Source of the DNA: Larix kaempferi
Lineage: Eukaryota; Streptophyta; Pinopsida; Pinales; Pinaceae
Direction: 5' to 3'
Length of the DNA stretch: 64,000 nt
Assembly: GCA_027924585.1 (NCBI GenBank)
Contig: BSBM01000190.1
Span: 3,110,501-3,174,500, forward strand
Positions 19,998 through 31,843 of this stretch are shown piece after piece. Made by a program: the position numbers and the translations under genes. Within the stretch, counting starts at the first letter, position 1. Each line of letters begins with the position of its first letter. The notes under the pieces are model-generated. The model made no database searches, had not been told where the DNA came from, and saw only the letters and a program-made list of their open reading frames with translations.

Positions 19998-22739
19998 ATG
20001 CAGGAAAAACCAAAAGATAAGGGAAAAGTTGTAACTGCACCTCGATCCAACATCATAAAGTTGGGATCCTTGACATAGAAATCACCAGTCTTTCAGATGG
20101 AACCTTTGAAGATGACACCTGAATATATCTCCCCGCGGGCACTTAATGCCCATGTGTTTAAATTGCTCAAGAATGTGAGATAGGACATCCCGTTATCGCC
20201 TATGTCAAAGCATGTAAATGTTGGTAAGAATCTGCTAGGAAAGATAGCAGATTGTAAATGGGAGGATTATGACCTCTTGGGAATGAAGAAAGACGAGCCA
20301 GATGTTCCCAAATACCCAGATTTTCAACCAGACTAGTATATGTGCTGGAAAAAGGATGCCAAGGGAACTCTGAACTTGGTAGCTGACAGTTGGTTAGCAC
20401 CTGTCGTTCAGTCAGGGATACTGAACTTGTTGAGATTACCACATTTTGACCGTTCCCCAGAATTGAATATTATGGTTCGCACACTCATGGCGCGAATCCA
20501 TCAAGGTTATCTATGGCTGGACAGAAACATTGACATCAACATTGATTTGATCCACCGCATCACCGGGCTAAGCAAGCGTGGTAAGGATCCGAAGCAATTC
20601 TTCCAGGGGAAGAGCAAAGAAAAAGAGGCTATTGAGAAAATGAAGAAGACCCATTCGGTGGTGAAGGCCAAAAGAGGATTCCCGACAGAAGATATAGAGG
20701 ATTGAGCAACAAGATTCATAACGCAGTTGCTCGCAGGCAAGATGCTCAAAATAGCTAGACCTTCGGAGGTGCCTACAGTCGCAATACTCCTTGGTGCCGC
20801 AGCGGCCGAAGGCCACAGCTTTAATTGCTGTCAGTTTCTGTTAAATGAGTTCATTGAAGAACTCAACGACACCCAGGTTAATGGCAGCCAGTTCCATTTC
20901 ACCTGGCTCATCGTCATGATTGCTTTGTGTGGATGGAAGGAGCCGTGAGATTATGTGGGCGTCGTTATGGATACCAAGGATCCTAGAGGGTTTAAGTTTG
21001 TCAACCTCTGGGCGAACATAAATGCAGAGCGCCTGCATGCAACAGCAAAAGTATTTTACCAATACTATATTCAGCTGCACGATGCAATCACGAAGACACC
21101 CTGCATTATAAAGCAAGTCACGGTGAAGTATATCTGCATCATCGACTTTGAGGCGGATATGAAATGTATATTCATATCGCTGAAAGCACAAACGAGGAAA
21201 CCAGAGTGGTTCCCAAGAAAGTACATCATGTATGAGCAGGATATTGAGGACCTCATGAAAGATTGGCCAACAAAATTCCATGTAGAGGTCATGGACATGG
21301 AGACAGGTTCAACAGAAGATGAGTTGATCCCGCTCTCATGCCCAATTATTGAAGAAACAGGGAAGAGAAAAGAAGCTAAGACTTCGGAGAAGCCAAAGTC
21401 GAGGAAAAAGGTGAAGGCTACAAAGATTCAATCATAGGCAGTCCTCAATGATGATGACTACAAGATGATAGCTGAAACAATCTCAGAGTAGATGAAGGAG
21501 CTTATGGCGGCTAAAGAAAAGAAGGACAAGGTCATCCATGATGACCTGCACCAGACGAGACTCGCAATGCAAGGACTAATGAAGGAAATGGACGATGTCC
21601 AGAAAAGCCTTATTGTGCTGCAGGAAGTAGGGGCTGAAAGGAGGTCGGTAGGAACCTCGCAGCAAGGAAGCCAGCAGCTAGCAATAACACTGCCGTCAAA
21701 GACTAGGATTGTCCATGTGGACCCATTGGCTATTGTGTTGCCAATAGCAGAGCAAGTGGCTTTGGACACAAAGGGAGTCAAGAGGGTAGAGCTCGACTTA
21801 GCCAAAATCCCGTTACCAGGATTGCACTTCATCCACACGCAGATCATGGAGGAGATGCATGAACGGACGGTTGAAGCGATGAAGTTACAAGCAGAGCTCA
21901 CCGCAACAAACAGACAAATTCAGCAGAAGGCAGAAGTATAGCTACGCAATGAACAGGACCGCTGACAAAATTTGGAGACCACCATATCCAATGTGGTGAA
22001 GGATATCAAAGACATAGACATCCAGGATGATCCTGCAGACACAGTTCTGAGGATCAGAGATAAGTTTAGATCCTTGCAGTCGGAGATGCAGGATAAAGAG
22101 ATTTATTATGAGGTCGACATTGCCACATTGAAGGATAAGCTGAATAAGCAGGCACCATTAACTGGATAGGAAGTCAGAGAGCAAGCAGTGAGCGCCGCCT
22201 CGAAAATCATCACAAGTGAGATGGCTAAGTGCCAATCTCTCCTGGATAAGGTTTCACAGGCAATCGCGACCCTTGAAGAGGATCAAGGGTTGCTGCAGGT
22301 CAAGACTGCGGTACAAGAAAAATAGACCGCGCTAGACAAGTTGAACGCAGAGGTGAAAGCTATGCCACCTAGAGAAAGGCTGCTGAGATACAAGGAGATA
22401 TCGAGTTTAAAGAAAGAAGTATAGGATTTACGACAAAAAGAGACTGAGATGGATAATCAGTCCCAGCAGCTCCTGGAGAATGCCATGGCGGTATCGAAGC
22501 AGATTGAAGATAAGTTAGTAGAACTGCATGATAACCAGGAGCAGGTACAAGATCAAATTGGGAAAGAAATAACTCCAACACTGCTTGAGACAATTAAATA
22601 GGTTGAGGAGGATACAAGAGAAGCAGTGGTGGAGTTGTGCTATGCATATGATGAGTTTGCGGCCAAGTTCATACCACCGGTCGCGGCATAGAGTGAGACA
22701 GCTAAAACCATCAGTGGCTCGAGGATGAGCCACATGTAA
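19998..22739 (+). pseudogene. Element C 3' ORF: plant-mobile-domain-like plus coiled coil
   Basis: One frame of about 913 codons from ATG 19,998 to TAA 22,737-22,739, with no frameshift but 14 internal stops (11 TAG, 3 TGA). Residues about 120-230 include LLRLPHFDRSPELN, WLDRNIDINIDLIHRITGLS and KRGKDP, which resemble the plant mobile domain and the antisense proteins of A and B. Residues about 310-430 are a folded, Trp-containing region. A basic linker (KPKSRKKVKATK) near 470 leads to a C-terminal 430 residues of heptad-like helix, rich in Glu, Lys and Gln (MKEMDDVQKSLIVLQEV, LKDKLNKQ, VSKQIEDKLVELHDNQEQV). Sense strand, after integrase, before the polypurine tract. Function unknown. Confidence 0.7.
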
Positions 22740-22751
22740 GTGTTAGGGGCA
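22740..22751 (+). other. Polypurine tract of element C
   Basis: GTGTTAGGGGCA directly before the 3' LTR. It is short and interrupted, but of the same TTAGGGG-CA type as the tract of element A at 40,611-40,621. Confidence 0.6.
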
Positions 22752-24433
22752 TGTTGGTCCTAGGTTGAGATGTAGTTTTGGAAGCACCGTTTTGAGGCAA
22801 GCAGGGAATGCTGAGCTGAGCGCAGCTCAGAAACACAATTTTGGCTAAGTATTGAGGATGCTGCGAAGTTGCGCACAGCATCCAACTTTTGACAAGACTG
22901 CGGAGTTGTGCGTAGCGTCGAAGTTTTGGCTGTGATGCGAAGATCAGTACTGCGCTGAAGCAGTGCTGTGGAGTTAGGAGGCCACGTGGAGCCAGAAAAG
23001 CAGTGTGCTGGATAAGTATCAAGTGTAGCTACCGGCTCAACCGGTAGCAACCATTTTTGGAAAGATATTTCAAGATTGCGAAGCGGCGGCCACGTGTGGG
23101 TTGTTAAGGAAAGCGACATTTGGCATGCTTAGAAGGTAAAACCGTTAGATACAAACAGTTCAGTAGAAGCAGCCTGTAGGCACACATGCGAAAGGAAGGC
23201 CGATAGCGATAGAATGAGGACGTGGAGATCCACCAGGATCAAGCAGACGCTACCAGGAGCCAGCAAGCCGGTTTGGAAAATCGGCGTAGTTTTGTAAACC
23301 CTTAGGGTTTTCTGTTTTTAGGTCTTCGACATTGTACAGACATGACCTTCGGGCATGATCTATTTAAGAAGACATTTTGTATGGGATGGGGGTTCTAGCT
23401 TTGTGGGTTGTTCTCTTTGGGTTATTGTTAGTCTTTTGTTGTTGCTGAGAACTTAAGGAGATAACCTTTTTGTATTGTAAGATCTCTCTGAGCTGAGAAT
23501 ATTGTAAAGGCTCTACAACTGTGTGCGCAGAGACCTAGCCGAGAGAAAGAAGAGTCTACAGCTGAGTGCGTAGACTAGGAACGGTTGCCCCATCCCTTTT
23601 GAAAGAAATATATTACCAACCATTCTTCTAGATGTAGCTTTCCATCCGGGGAAGTGAACCACGTTAAATCCTATGTTATGTGATAATGTTTATGAATGAA
23701 TGACTGTCTGTATTTTCAGTAGAATGAATGCTTGAATGTTTCATTGCATGTTGTAATATGAGAACTTCGATATGGATTTACTAATAGGAGAAGTTTGGGA
23801 ATGATATGCTAGGTTCCACGGAAGCAGATGAATGGAAAACAGTTCAATTCTATGTTAAGGTCGTGAATAAGTCATTTACTTTTAAAATACTTTCTTAAGC
23901 ATAGTGAAGGAACGCATCGCAGTTAATCATGTTATCATTTCGGTTCACATCGTAATAATCCAAGTTCTAGAATGAACGCTAGAAAGATAACCAGTGAGTG
24001 CCTAAATGAATGGATGAGTGATATTCATTTTAGTGCCTTAACGCTTCCGAGATCTTCCAAGTAGAGGATAAGTGTGGTTAATTCGCAGTTCCAGTAGAAG
24101 ATTCATAGCAGTAAGAAACCCTTGGTGTGGCCTGCAGTGTTTCCTGCACTGCGCAGTACTGCTCGCAGCATAGATCCTGTTGCGTACCTTGTTACTCTGC
24201 CCACAGCGTCATCCTTTTGTCCTGCGCTGTGCATCTTGTTCTTATAAACAACTCATCATTTACTATGGAAACCTGATTCCGCAGTACCCCATAAAGATAC
24301 ACCTCGGGTGAGACCTCAACCTGCTCGTAGGTTGTTGCTGAAAGGGCCGGTGCGAAGGGGTTTTGCTGGTCAAAGGGAGAACCGCAAAGAACTTGGGTCT
24401 AATTGGAAACCTCCGGGTCAGTTTAAGCCAATA
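22752..24433 (+). repeat. 3' LTR of element C
   Basis: 1,682 bp, from TGTTGGTCCT to AAGCCAATA, aligned end to end with the 5' LTR. The last base pair is decayed (TA in place of CA). It is followed by TSD GACAT at 24,434-24,438, after which the A leader resumes. Confidence 0.92.
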
Positions 24434-24438
24434 GACAT

Positions 24439-24588
24439 ACTGGCTCTAGTGTCAGGAGCTCATTTAGCTACTCTATTTGTTTGCTCTTGGATGTAGTTTC
24501 TCTAGGTGTGTGCTCTTGATTTACTGTTTTTGATCGATAGTTTGGCCGTTAGGGGATGCTGTGATTTTATAGTCTCTCCGAAGGTATC
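24439..24588 (+). other. Leader of element A, second part
   Basis: Continues the A leader after C and matches B in reverse at 59,405-59,544. No coding signal before the gag Met at 24,589. Confidence 0.75.
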
Positions 24589-26589
24589 GTGGCACGAAGT
24601 CCTGCTCTCTGTCGATCCTGTCGGTTGGTTGGCTTACAACCTGCTGAGATTTCATGTTGTGTTGCTAGAGGACGCCAACGGGCTCCCTCCGACTCTTCAA
24701 ATTCTTACGAAACATATGCCCTAGATGTCATGACTGCACACTTTGACATGGGAGAAATACCTATGAATCCATTGGGTAGAGTTGAGCACACTTCAGACAC
24801 CCCTACTCCTCGTGACTCCTGGGGGGGTGATCCACCTGAGACCCAACCTAGTTTGTTTAGTCTGGATCCACCCGAGACCCAACCTAGTTTGTTCGGTTCG
24901 GATCCACCCGAGGGAGACCAATTCGATCCTTCATTTCCACATAATTATTTATATGGGATTCCAGAGTTACATGATCACACAAGTCCTACGATCAACCCTA
25001 TCGCATTCTCTTTTGGTATGCCTGATGACAACACAGTTAATTCTTCCATTGCTTTTGGTAGTCATGCTAGCACTAGTCATGGTGTTAGCAACAATGCACC
25101 CACTGGGGGAAATACCCTCGCCGGGGGCACTACGTTGTCCACTCACACACATAGTATGGGGACCAGTCACATTCCTCCTAACAATGCTAATGTTGGAAGA
25201 AGGATGCCTCCTAAAACTATCCAACCTAATAGGAACACTGTTCGCAACCCGATTCGCTATCCACAAAATAATACACATGTTGTTACTCGTCAACCTAGGA
25301 AGACTTTCGCGAATGTTAACATTCCTCCCAATCACGGGGGTGGACACATACCGTATAATTTTATGTCCATTGCCGCTACTAGTAATTCTAATGTAGGAGG
25401 TGGGAATATACCGCATCCTCATGGTCACAACGCCACCATTGCTGCTACTAGTAACACCAATGTTGGGGTTGGGAATACATCTCATAATTATGGTCACCAC
25501 ACGACTGCTCATGCTACTCATAATGCTTACGGTGGGGGTAGGAACATACCTTACCATCATGGTCATTACAACACGGTTCCCGCTATGAATAGTGATCATG
25601 TCACAACGTTTCACCTTTGGTGCTCTTCCAACTCGTTGAATCACGATTCCATTAGATTGCGACTATTTCAACACACCCTCATGGGGGAAGCTGCGAAGTG
25701 GTATGTTGAGTTTCCTGGGAACACTTATAGGGGTTTCAATGAGATCGCTTTGGTTTTCTTGGATCATTTCCAGTTGCCAGTTCGTTTTGAAAGTGGTACT
25801 GAACTTTTGTCTACCTTCCGTCAGAATAAGGCCACACATATTTTTGACCATGTTCAAGAGTGGCGTCGGCGGAAGAGGTTAGTGAAAGCCAACATTCCTC
25901 TAGAGTTTCTGTTGGAATGGTTTCTCAAGTATCTACTTCCATATATTTCTAAGGACATTTCGATGTCCGATATTATGACTGAGGAACAAGCCATCTTAAA
26001 AGTCCAGCAGTTAGATTTACTATACTCCTAGTCTGTCATTTTATATGACATTATTCCTGACGGACTACGAACATGACACAAGCCCAAGATAGTTCCTGGA
26101 CCACATGTCAATGGCAATGTGGGATCCACAAGTACTCACCCTGTAGATTTGGTGGCTAATCAAATGCAAAAATTTTCGCCTAACCAGTCTACTCCCAGAC
26201 AGGTTCACACCTTGTCCACTTCCACCCCATCGTCCGATGTACACATTGTGCAAATGACAAACCCATTGGGTAACTAATAGCCTGGTGGTAAGAAGAAGGG
26301 GAGAAATAACCATAAGGGTGGAAACAATGGGAACTATAATAGTAATTGCAATACCCCTCGTAAGGAGAATTCCAACCCTCGTCGGGAAGGTAGAAATGCT
26401 GGTGAGGACTGTAAACCTAGGCATAAGGTAAAATTTCCTTGTAAGCTTTGTGGGGAAGATCATGTTAATCACTTATGTCCTCGAATCGAAGAACCATCGA
26501 AGCATCTTGCACAGATCCTAGCTATGTTGAAGGATCCCCTTCTTCATCATAATAACATGGCTTCACATACTCCCACCACTCGTTATTGA
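24589..26589 (+). pseudogene. gag: Element A gag
   Basis: 480 open codons to TAG 26,029, then the same frame continues through further stops (TGA, a TAA-TAG pair at about 26,276, TGA 26,587). The N-terminal 300 residues are low complexity, with Asn/His/Gly-rich imperfect repeats (GNIPHPHGHN, GNTSHNYGHH, RNIPYHHGHY). The capsid follows (VTTFHLWCSSNSLNHDSIR, GEAAKWYVEF, FLDHFQLPVRFESG). The knuckle CKLCGEDHVNHLC is near 26,440. Compared with B, A lacks about 100 residues between VPAMN and SDHVTTF. The start matches the B start at 59,402. Confidence 0.82.
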
Positions 26590-27790
26590 CCTAATCAGAT
26601 TGCAACGTCTTCTTCCAATACTAGTGGTTATGGATGCGTGAATATGGTTCAATCGGAGGTTAGTGTTTCTACTTGTCAATGTGATTATGGTTCACCACAA
26701 CCTAATATGGGGAGTGAGCCTCCCCCTACTCCTGATAATTCCTTGCATATCAAGAAACCTTCTATTATGCCGCGGATACCGAAAGGTGTTCTTAAGCACT
26801 CTATGCATAATCCCAACGCTCAAGCTTCCCATAACTACTCCATTGTACAAGATTTGGGCCAAACTCCATGTGCCATGTCGGCTCTTGAAGTTTTACAGGT
26901 GTGTCCTTCTCAAAGGCATGCCCTTTTGTGTGCGTTAGGAGTTCAGGATGGGGGGAGTCCCAACATTATCAAGTTTGACACTACTAATGTTCAACCTCGC
27001 TTACCTTACCACATGGCTTTTCAAATCCATGTGGAGTGCCTTCAGAATTTTGTCAAAAGAACAGTGGTTAACAAAGGAGCTTCCATGTCAGTTATGTCTT
27101 TAGCTTGTTGGAAAGCTCTTGGCTCTCCTCCTCTACTCATGTCTAGGACCATGCTCACTGAATTTGATGGTCAGTCATTTAAGCCGCATGGGATTATCCC
27201 TTCCTTTGTTGTCCGCTTGGGAGGTAAACCTATGCCTATTGATGTCAAAGTGGTTGATGCACTCATCGACTACAACCTTTTACTGGGTCGGAATTGGATG
27301 TATGCTATGAAATCTATCATGTCTACTGTATTCAGAATTATTTGCTTTCCACACGAAGGCAAGATTGTGACAATCGATCAGCTGGATTTCGTTAAACCTC
27401 CTACGACAGCATCCACGGGATCAGTAGTCCCATAGGTTACAAATTCTCAGTTGGTAACTGGGAACATGGGTGTTGGTATGTACTCTTCGCTGATGGGATC
27501 TTATGATTTCCCTTCACCCGTTAATTTTATTGGAACCATTTCCAACAATGCGTTTCCTCCATTGCATAATGTACCATTCCGGACTTCATATTTTGATGAT
27601 CCATGGACTTTACCATCCACAAGTTCTACTTCTAGATACATTGCGCACGTTGGGATGTCTATGCCACTGACTGCTACTGAGGTTGCTTATCAGGATATTC
27701 AACAAGCCATTGTAGAGCTCGATCTCCCCTCTTCTCAGACAGATGAGGAAGATCCCGTTACGCTGCCAGTTTGCGCAGTTGACTCATATG
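26590..27790 (+). pseudogene. pol: Element A protease region
   Basis: Same frame as gag. The active-site loop reads VNKGASMSVMSLACWKALGS, where B has VDEGAS; the catalytic Asp is Asn here, so the A enzyme is dead. LIDYNLLLGRNWMYAM is the second-half motif. TAG at 27,433 corresponds to CAG in B. A one-base loss against B near 27,790 shifts the frame into the RT. Confidence 0.8.
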
Positions 27791-29027
27791 TTCGAACGAT
27801 TGCCTTGATGGTACTTTACCTTCAGATGAATCTATTATTGAGGCCATGTGTGGTAGTGAGATACCTTGGGAGGATATGCATCATCGCTCTCATTTTCTTC
27901 CCAACCTCGACCTCTCCGAGAAAGAAGAGTTTAGGACGACTCTTTCCGAGATGGTTGGTCACCCAGTGGCTCTTTTGGGCTCACATGAGATTTATGCAGA
28001 GGGGAACATGGCTAATATTTCCACAACTAAACTGATCAACATCTCTTGCACTCCTGGAAATATTGAGAACGTTTATATTGGTGACGATTGCTCTTTTGAG
28101 GAGCTTTCCATCTACACTGAATTGTCTACTGAACTTCAGGAAGCTTTCACCTGGTCATATGAGGAGATGCTAGGAAAAGACCCCAGCATTGTCAAGCATG
28201 AGATTAGAACGTATCCTCATGCTAAACCCATTCGACAATGTCTTCATGCTGCTAACCCTAGGAAGGCAGCAGCTATCAAGCTAGAGGTGGAGAAACTGCT
28301 CAAAGGTGGTTTTATCTACCTCGTTCCCCTTACCGAATGGGTTTCAAACCTAGTTCTTGTAGATAAGAAGTAGGGAATGATCCACGTGTGCACTGATTTT
28401 AGAGACCTGAATCGTGCGTGTCCGAAAGACAATTTCCCCACTCCATTCATTGATTAGATCTTGGATGCGTGTGCGGGAAGTGAGATTTTTTCGTTCATGG
28501 ACAGCTTTTCAGGGTATAACTAGATTCAAATCAAACCCGAGGACCAACATAAGACTGCTTTCATTTGTCCTTGGGGTACATTTGCATATCGAAAAATTCC
28601 CTTCGGCCTTGAAAACACCGAAGCTACGTTTCAGCATGCCATGACCTATGCCTTTCACGACCTTAAAAGTATAATGGAGGTTTTGTTGGATGATCTTGCC
28701 GGCCATTCTCGCAAGAGAGTGGACCACCCCAAGCACCTCCATTGGATTCTCGAACGATGTATATGCTACAAAATTCAGTTGAATCCCAAAAAATGCATCT
28801 TTGCAATGAGGTCTGGTCGCCTTCTAGGATTTATAGTTTCAAAAGAGGGTATTAGAGTCAATCCTCTTAAAGGTGAGGCAATACTTCGGTTGCCTCCTCC
28901 GCGCAACTTGTTTCAACTTCAAAGCCTCCAAGGGAGAGCTACTTTTCTACGTGGATTTGTAGTCAATTATGTTAATCTTACCAAAGGTTTTGCGTGCTTA
29001 TTGAAGAAAGACACACCGTTTATCTAG
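27791..29027 (+). pseudogene. pol: Element A reverse transcriptase
   Basis: EAMCGSEIPWEDMHHRSHF linker, then RT: KLLKGGFIYLVPLTEWVSN, TDFRDLNRACPKDNFPTP, SGYN (TAG) IQIKPEDQHKTAF, PFGLENTEATFQHAM, catalytic MEVLLDDLAGHSRKR and LLGFIVSKEGIRVNP. The catalytic block is LDD. Stops at 28,372, 28,456 and 28,522 are all TAG facing CAG in B. Confidence 0.88.
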
Positions 29028-29500
29028 GATGAGCGAGCCCAATAGTCTTTCAATGCCCGCAAGAAAGCTTTGGTATCAGCCCCTGTTCTTAGTCCACCCG
29101 ACTTTGCACGGGATTTCATACTTTACGTGGCTGCATCTCAAGAGACGATTGGCATAGTCTTAGTTCAGGTTGATGATGTGCTTGTCGAACATTTGATCTA
29201 TTACCTTAGTCAAAATCTAGTAGACACTGAATTGAGATATACTCACGTGGAAAATTTGGCACTTGCGACTGTCCATGCAGTCCAACGGTTACGAAACTAT
29301 ATTTTGCTTAGAACAACCATAGTTGTAGTGCATATCAATATATTTCAATTCGTGCTATCACGACGCCTTATAGGGGGGAAGTACAATAAATGGATTGTGA
29401 TCCTTCAGGAGTTCGATCTCAATTTTGCTTCGGTGAAGTCGGTGAAATCGTTGGTGTTTGCTGAGCTTATGTCGGACCTTCTGAGACTTGATGAGGATGT
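29028..29500 (+). pseudogene. pol: Element A gypsy RNase H, catalytic residues lost
   Basis: Fold recognisable after RT: LSPPDFARDFILYVAASQE, VEHLIYYLSQNLVDTELRY and HINIFQFVLSRRLIGGKYNKW. The canonical Asp of the first strand (DAS) is Ala in both A (YVAAS) and B (YVATS), and the TDH position reads VHIN. In Tat elements this domain is known to degenerate after gain of a second RNase H. Two TAG stops lie at its junction with RT (29,025 and 29,043). Confidence 0.78.
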
Positions 29501-30803
29501 CATCCATGAATATTCCTTTTTGGATGAACACTTGTTTCTTATCTCATCAGAGGACCCTTGGTATGGAGATGTCATTGTATATCTCCAAACTTTGAAGTTT
29601 CCTTCGCATTATTCATGGGACGAGCGAAGGCATGTGAAACATCACGCTAAAGATTATACTATCGTCGGTGACACTTTGTATCACCAAGGAAAGGATTCTA
29701 TTCTCCGTCATTGCTTGACTCACAAAGAAGCGGAGCGCGTGCTTAATGATTGCCATGCTGGGGCATGTGGTGGTCACTTATCTGGGCTTGCTACAACCCA
29801 ATGTAGTATGTGAGCTGGTTACTTTTGGACTTCCGTCTTTAAGGATTGTGTGAACGTTGTGAAGATATGTCACCCTTTCTAGGTGTTTTCTCGGAATATA
29901 CACTCGCATCCAGCGCCCCTCCATCTAGTCGTCACTGTCGGTCCCTTCACCAAGCGGGGGGTGGATTTCATGGATTGCAAACCAACTTCGGCTGGGGGGC
30001 ATCACCATATCATATTGGACATGGACTACTTTTCCAAATGGGCTGAGGCCATGCCTACTGTAAAATTCGATGGTGCTATAGCAACCCATTTCGTGTTCAA
30101 TTAGATTATTACTCGGTTCAGTATTCTGAAATAGATTGTCACTAACCATGGCAGTCACTTTTAGAACAAAATGATGGAGTATTTGTCTCTCAAGCTTGGG
30201 TTTCGTAAAAAACACTCATCTTCTTACTATCCCAAAGTGAATGGTCAAGTTGAAGCAGTCAATAAATCTTTAAAGACCATTCTCCAACGTACCATCCAAC
30301 AAAGCAAGAACAACTGGCACATTATGTTATATCCTGCTTTGTGGGCGTATCGAACTGCAGTCAAGATTGCCACCGGGTTCTCACCATTTCAACTGGTACA
30401 TAGTGTGGAGTTGATTTTACTGATTGAATGCGAAATCCCTTCGCTTAAATTGGCCATAGACCTCCTTTATGATATGTCAGGTATTAAGCAACGTTTAATC
30501 CACCTTGAGCAACTTGATGAGCAGCGTCAAGATGCCGCCATGGCTATAGATGCCAATAAACGACGTGTCAAGGTTCAGTACGATAGGTCTGTCCTTCCCC
30601 GGAAATATGATGAAGGTGACTTGGTCCTCTTATTAGACCAAGCTAAAGGACCCCTGGGGGCAGTCAAGTTTAACCCCATGTGGCACATTCCTTACATCGT
30701 GAGGCATGTCCTGGAAAAAGGAGCCTATGAATTAGAGGACTATGAGGGGAACATCTTGAAGGAGCATAGAAATGGGCTCTACCTCAAGTAGTATTATGCT
30801 TGA
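29501..30803 (+). pseudogene. pol: Element A integrase
   Basis: Zinc finger CHAGACGGHLSGLATTQ with CHPF (second Cys is Phe; B keeps CHPC). Core: GVDFMDCKP (Asp), IVTNHGSHF (Asp replaced by Asn; B has IVTDHGSHF) and VNGQVEAVNK (Glu). Then GDLVLLLDQAKGPLG and FNPMWHIPYIVRHVLEKGAYELED, a normal C-terminal domain. Stops lie at about 29,811, 29,880, 30,102, 30,132 and 30,162. Ends LYLK-TAG-YYA-TGA, where B has Trp for TAG. Confidence 0.87.
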
Positions 30804-30916
30804 ACTTCTAGTTCAGGCTAATACTTTTGTATACTATTGTATAGTTGTTTCTGTACATAGTTTAGCTTTCTTTTCATTTTTTTCGGTCTGCTGATTAGCT
30901 TCCGTTTGATTGATAG

Positions 30917-31345
30917 ATGTCAGCGGAGTTTCCTACGTTCTTAGTATTCACGGATGGTGCTAGCCATCATACGCAGCAGCTTGCTTCTACTGCCTGGGTT
31001 ATTTATTCACCTGACTACCTAGTTGTGTCCTCAGGAGGTGCTTGTCTTGGTCCTACATCTAACAATGTAGCTGAGTATAGTGCCATGATTGAGCTACTTC
31101 GGGATGCTATTTCACATGGTATCCAGTCTTTAGAAGTTCACCTGGATTCACGACTAGTTGTGTCTAATTTGAATGGTCAGTATTGTGTAAGGGATCCTAC
31201 GTTACTGCATAAATTCTTAAAGGTAAGACTCTTGGAACGAAATTTTGTTTCAATTACATACATTCATGTTCCAAGAAGTTTTAATCATATATACGATGAA
31301 TACGCTAACTATGTATTAGATTGGGATTTGTCACATTCTTACTGA
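30917..31345 (+). CDS. Element A second RNase H (archaeal type)
   Basis: Intact 142-codon frame 114 bp after the integrase, in another frame and with its own Met. Motifs in order: FTDGASHHTQQLASTAW (Asp), SNNVAEYSAMIELLRDA (Glu), HLDSRLVVSNLNGQY (Asp) and YDEYANYVLDW (final Asp), so all four acidic positions are filled. The LDSxLVxxxxNG pattern is that of the archaeal-type RNase H acquired by plant Tat elements. Position after integrase, as a separate ORF, is notable. How it would be translated is unclear. B has the same gene at 52,553-52,981. Confidence 0.85.
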   Translation: MSAEFPTFLVFTDGASHHTQQLASTAWVIYSPDYLVVSSGGACLGPTSNNVAEYSAMIELLRDAISHGIQSLEVHLDSRLVVSNLNGQYCVRDPTLLHKFLKVRLLERNFVSITYIHVPRSFNHIYDEYANYVLDWDLSHSY

Positions 31346-31441
31346 AGCACACAAATAAAAGATACATTCATACATTTGCACATACACACATATAGTAGAA
31401 CCAGAGAAACATAGTTTTTCATAAACAATGTGTCCAAAATG
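31346..31441 (+). other. Gap between second RNase H and element D
   Basis: A-family untranslated sequence, matched in B at 52,460-52,552 in reverse. It ends with AAATG, the left TSD copy of D. Confidence 0.7.
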
Positions 31442-31828
31442 TGTGAAGTACCTGAAACAATTAATTAATAAGAATATGCAAAATAGCAGAAATGACAGAA
31501 CTCAGAATCACTTTTATATTGATCACGGGCCACTTCGAGGGGGCAACCTCCTTTGAGCAAGCTCAATACAATTAACTTCATGGTGCCTTCAATGACCTCA
31601 ACACACACTTATATACTAAGTCTATGCCCAATACTATGGGTCAAAACCATGGGACATATAATACTATGGGACGACTTACAAAGCATATGCGTCCAATACT
31701 ATGGGTCAATACTATGGGCTAATATGAACTATGAATCAACAAATACTACGGGACGACTTACAAAGCATATGTGTCCAACAACAATATACTAACATAGTAA
31801 AGAGAAGGGTTGACAAGGGTTCCTAACA
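31442..31828 (-). repeat. 3' LTR of element D
   Basis: 387 bp ending CCTAACA on the plus strand. Includes internal ATACTATGGGTCAATACTATGGG repeats at about 31,630-31,750. Matches 35,480-35,865 with about 18 differences, mostly transitions. Confidence 0.92.
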
Positions 31829-31843
31829 TCCCCTCTCCCTTAG
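31829..31843 (-). other. Polypurine tract of element D
   Basis: On the minus strand CTAAGGGAGAGGGGA runs up to the 3' LTR. Confidence 0.8.

Larger units (their letters stand above)
10677..24433 (+). mobile_element. Element C: 13.8-kb Ty3/gypsy element with two gag-like domains and a 3' ORF
   Basis: Complete LTR to LTR unit. TSD GACAT at 10,672-10,676 and 24,434-24,438 is perfect. B shows the unfilled site (GAGACATACCGG read on its strand at about 63,525-63,537). Internal order: ORF0, gag, protease, second gag-like domain, RT, RNase H, integrase, 0.8-kb spacer, 3' ORF, polypurine tract. No chromodomain follows the integrase, so it is a non-chromovirus gypsy. Its gag-pol and 3' ORF are almost free of frameshifts but full of TAG stops. 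Confidence 0.93.

Noticed and set aside
12998-22739. TAG reassigned to Gln (alternative genetic code or programmed readthrough)
   Set aside because: TAG also replaces Trp, TGA replaces Arg, A and B copies show CAG at the same sites, and D and C ORF0 terminate normally. Deamination explains all of it.
19998-22739. Envelope gene in the C 3' ORF
   Set aside because: No signal peptide, membrane anchor or cleavage site; the sequence is soluble and coiled-coil.
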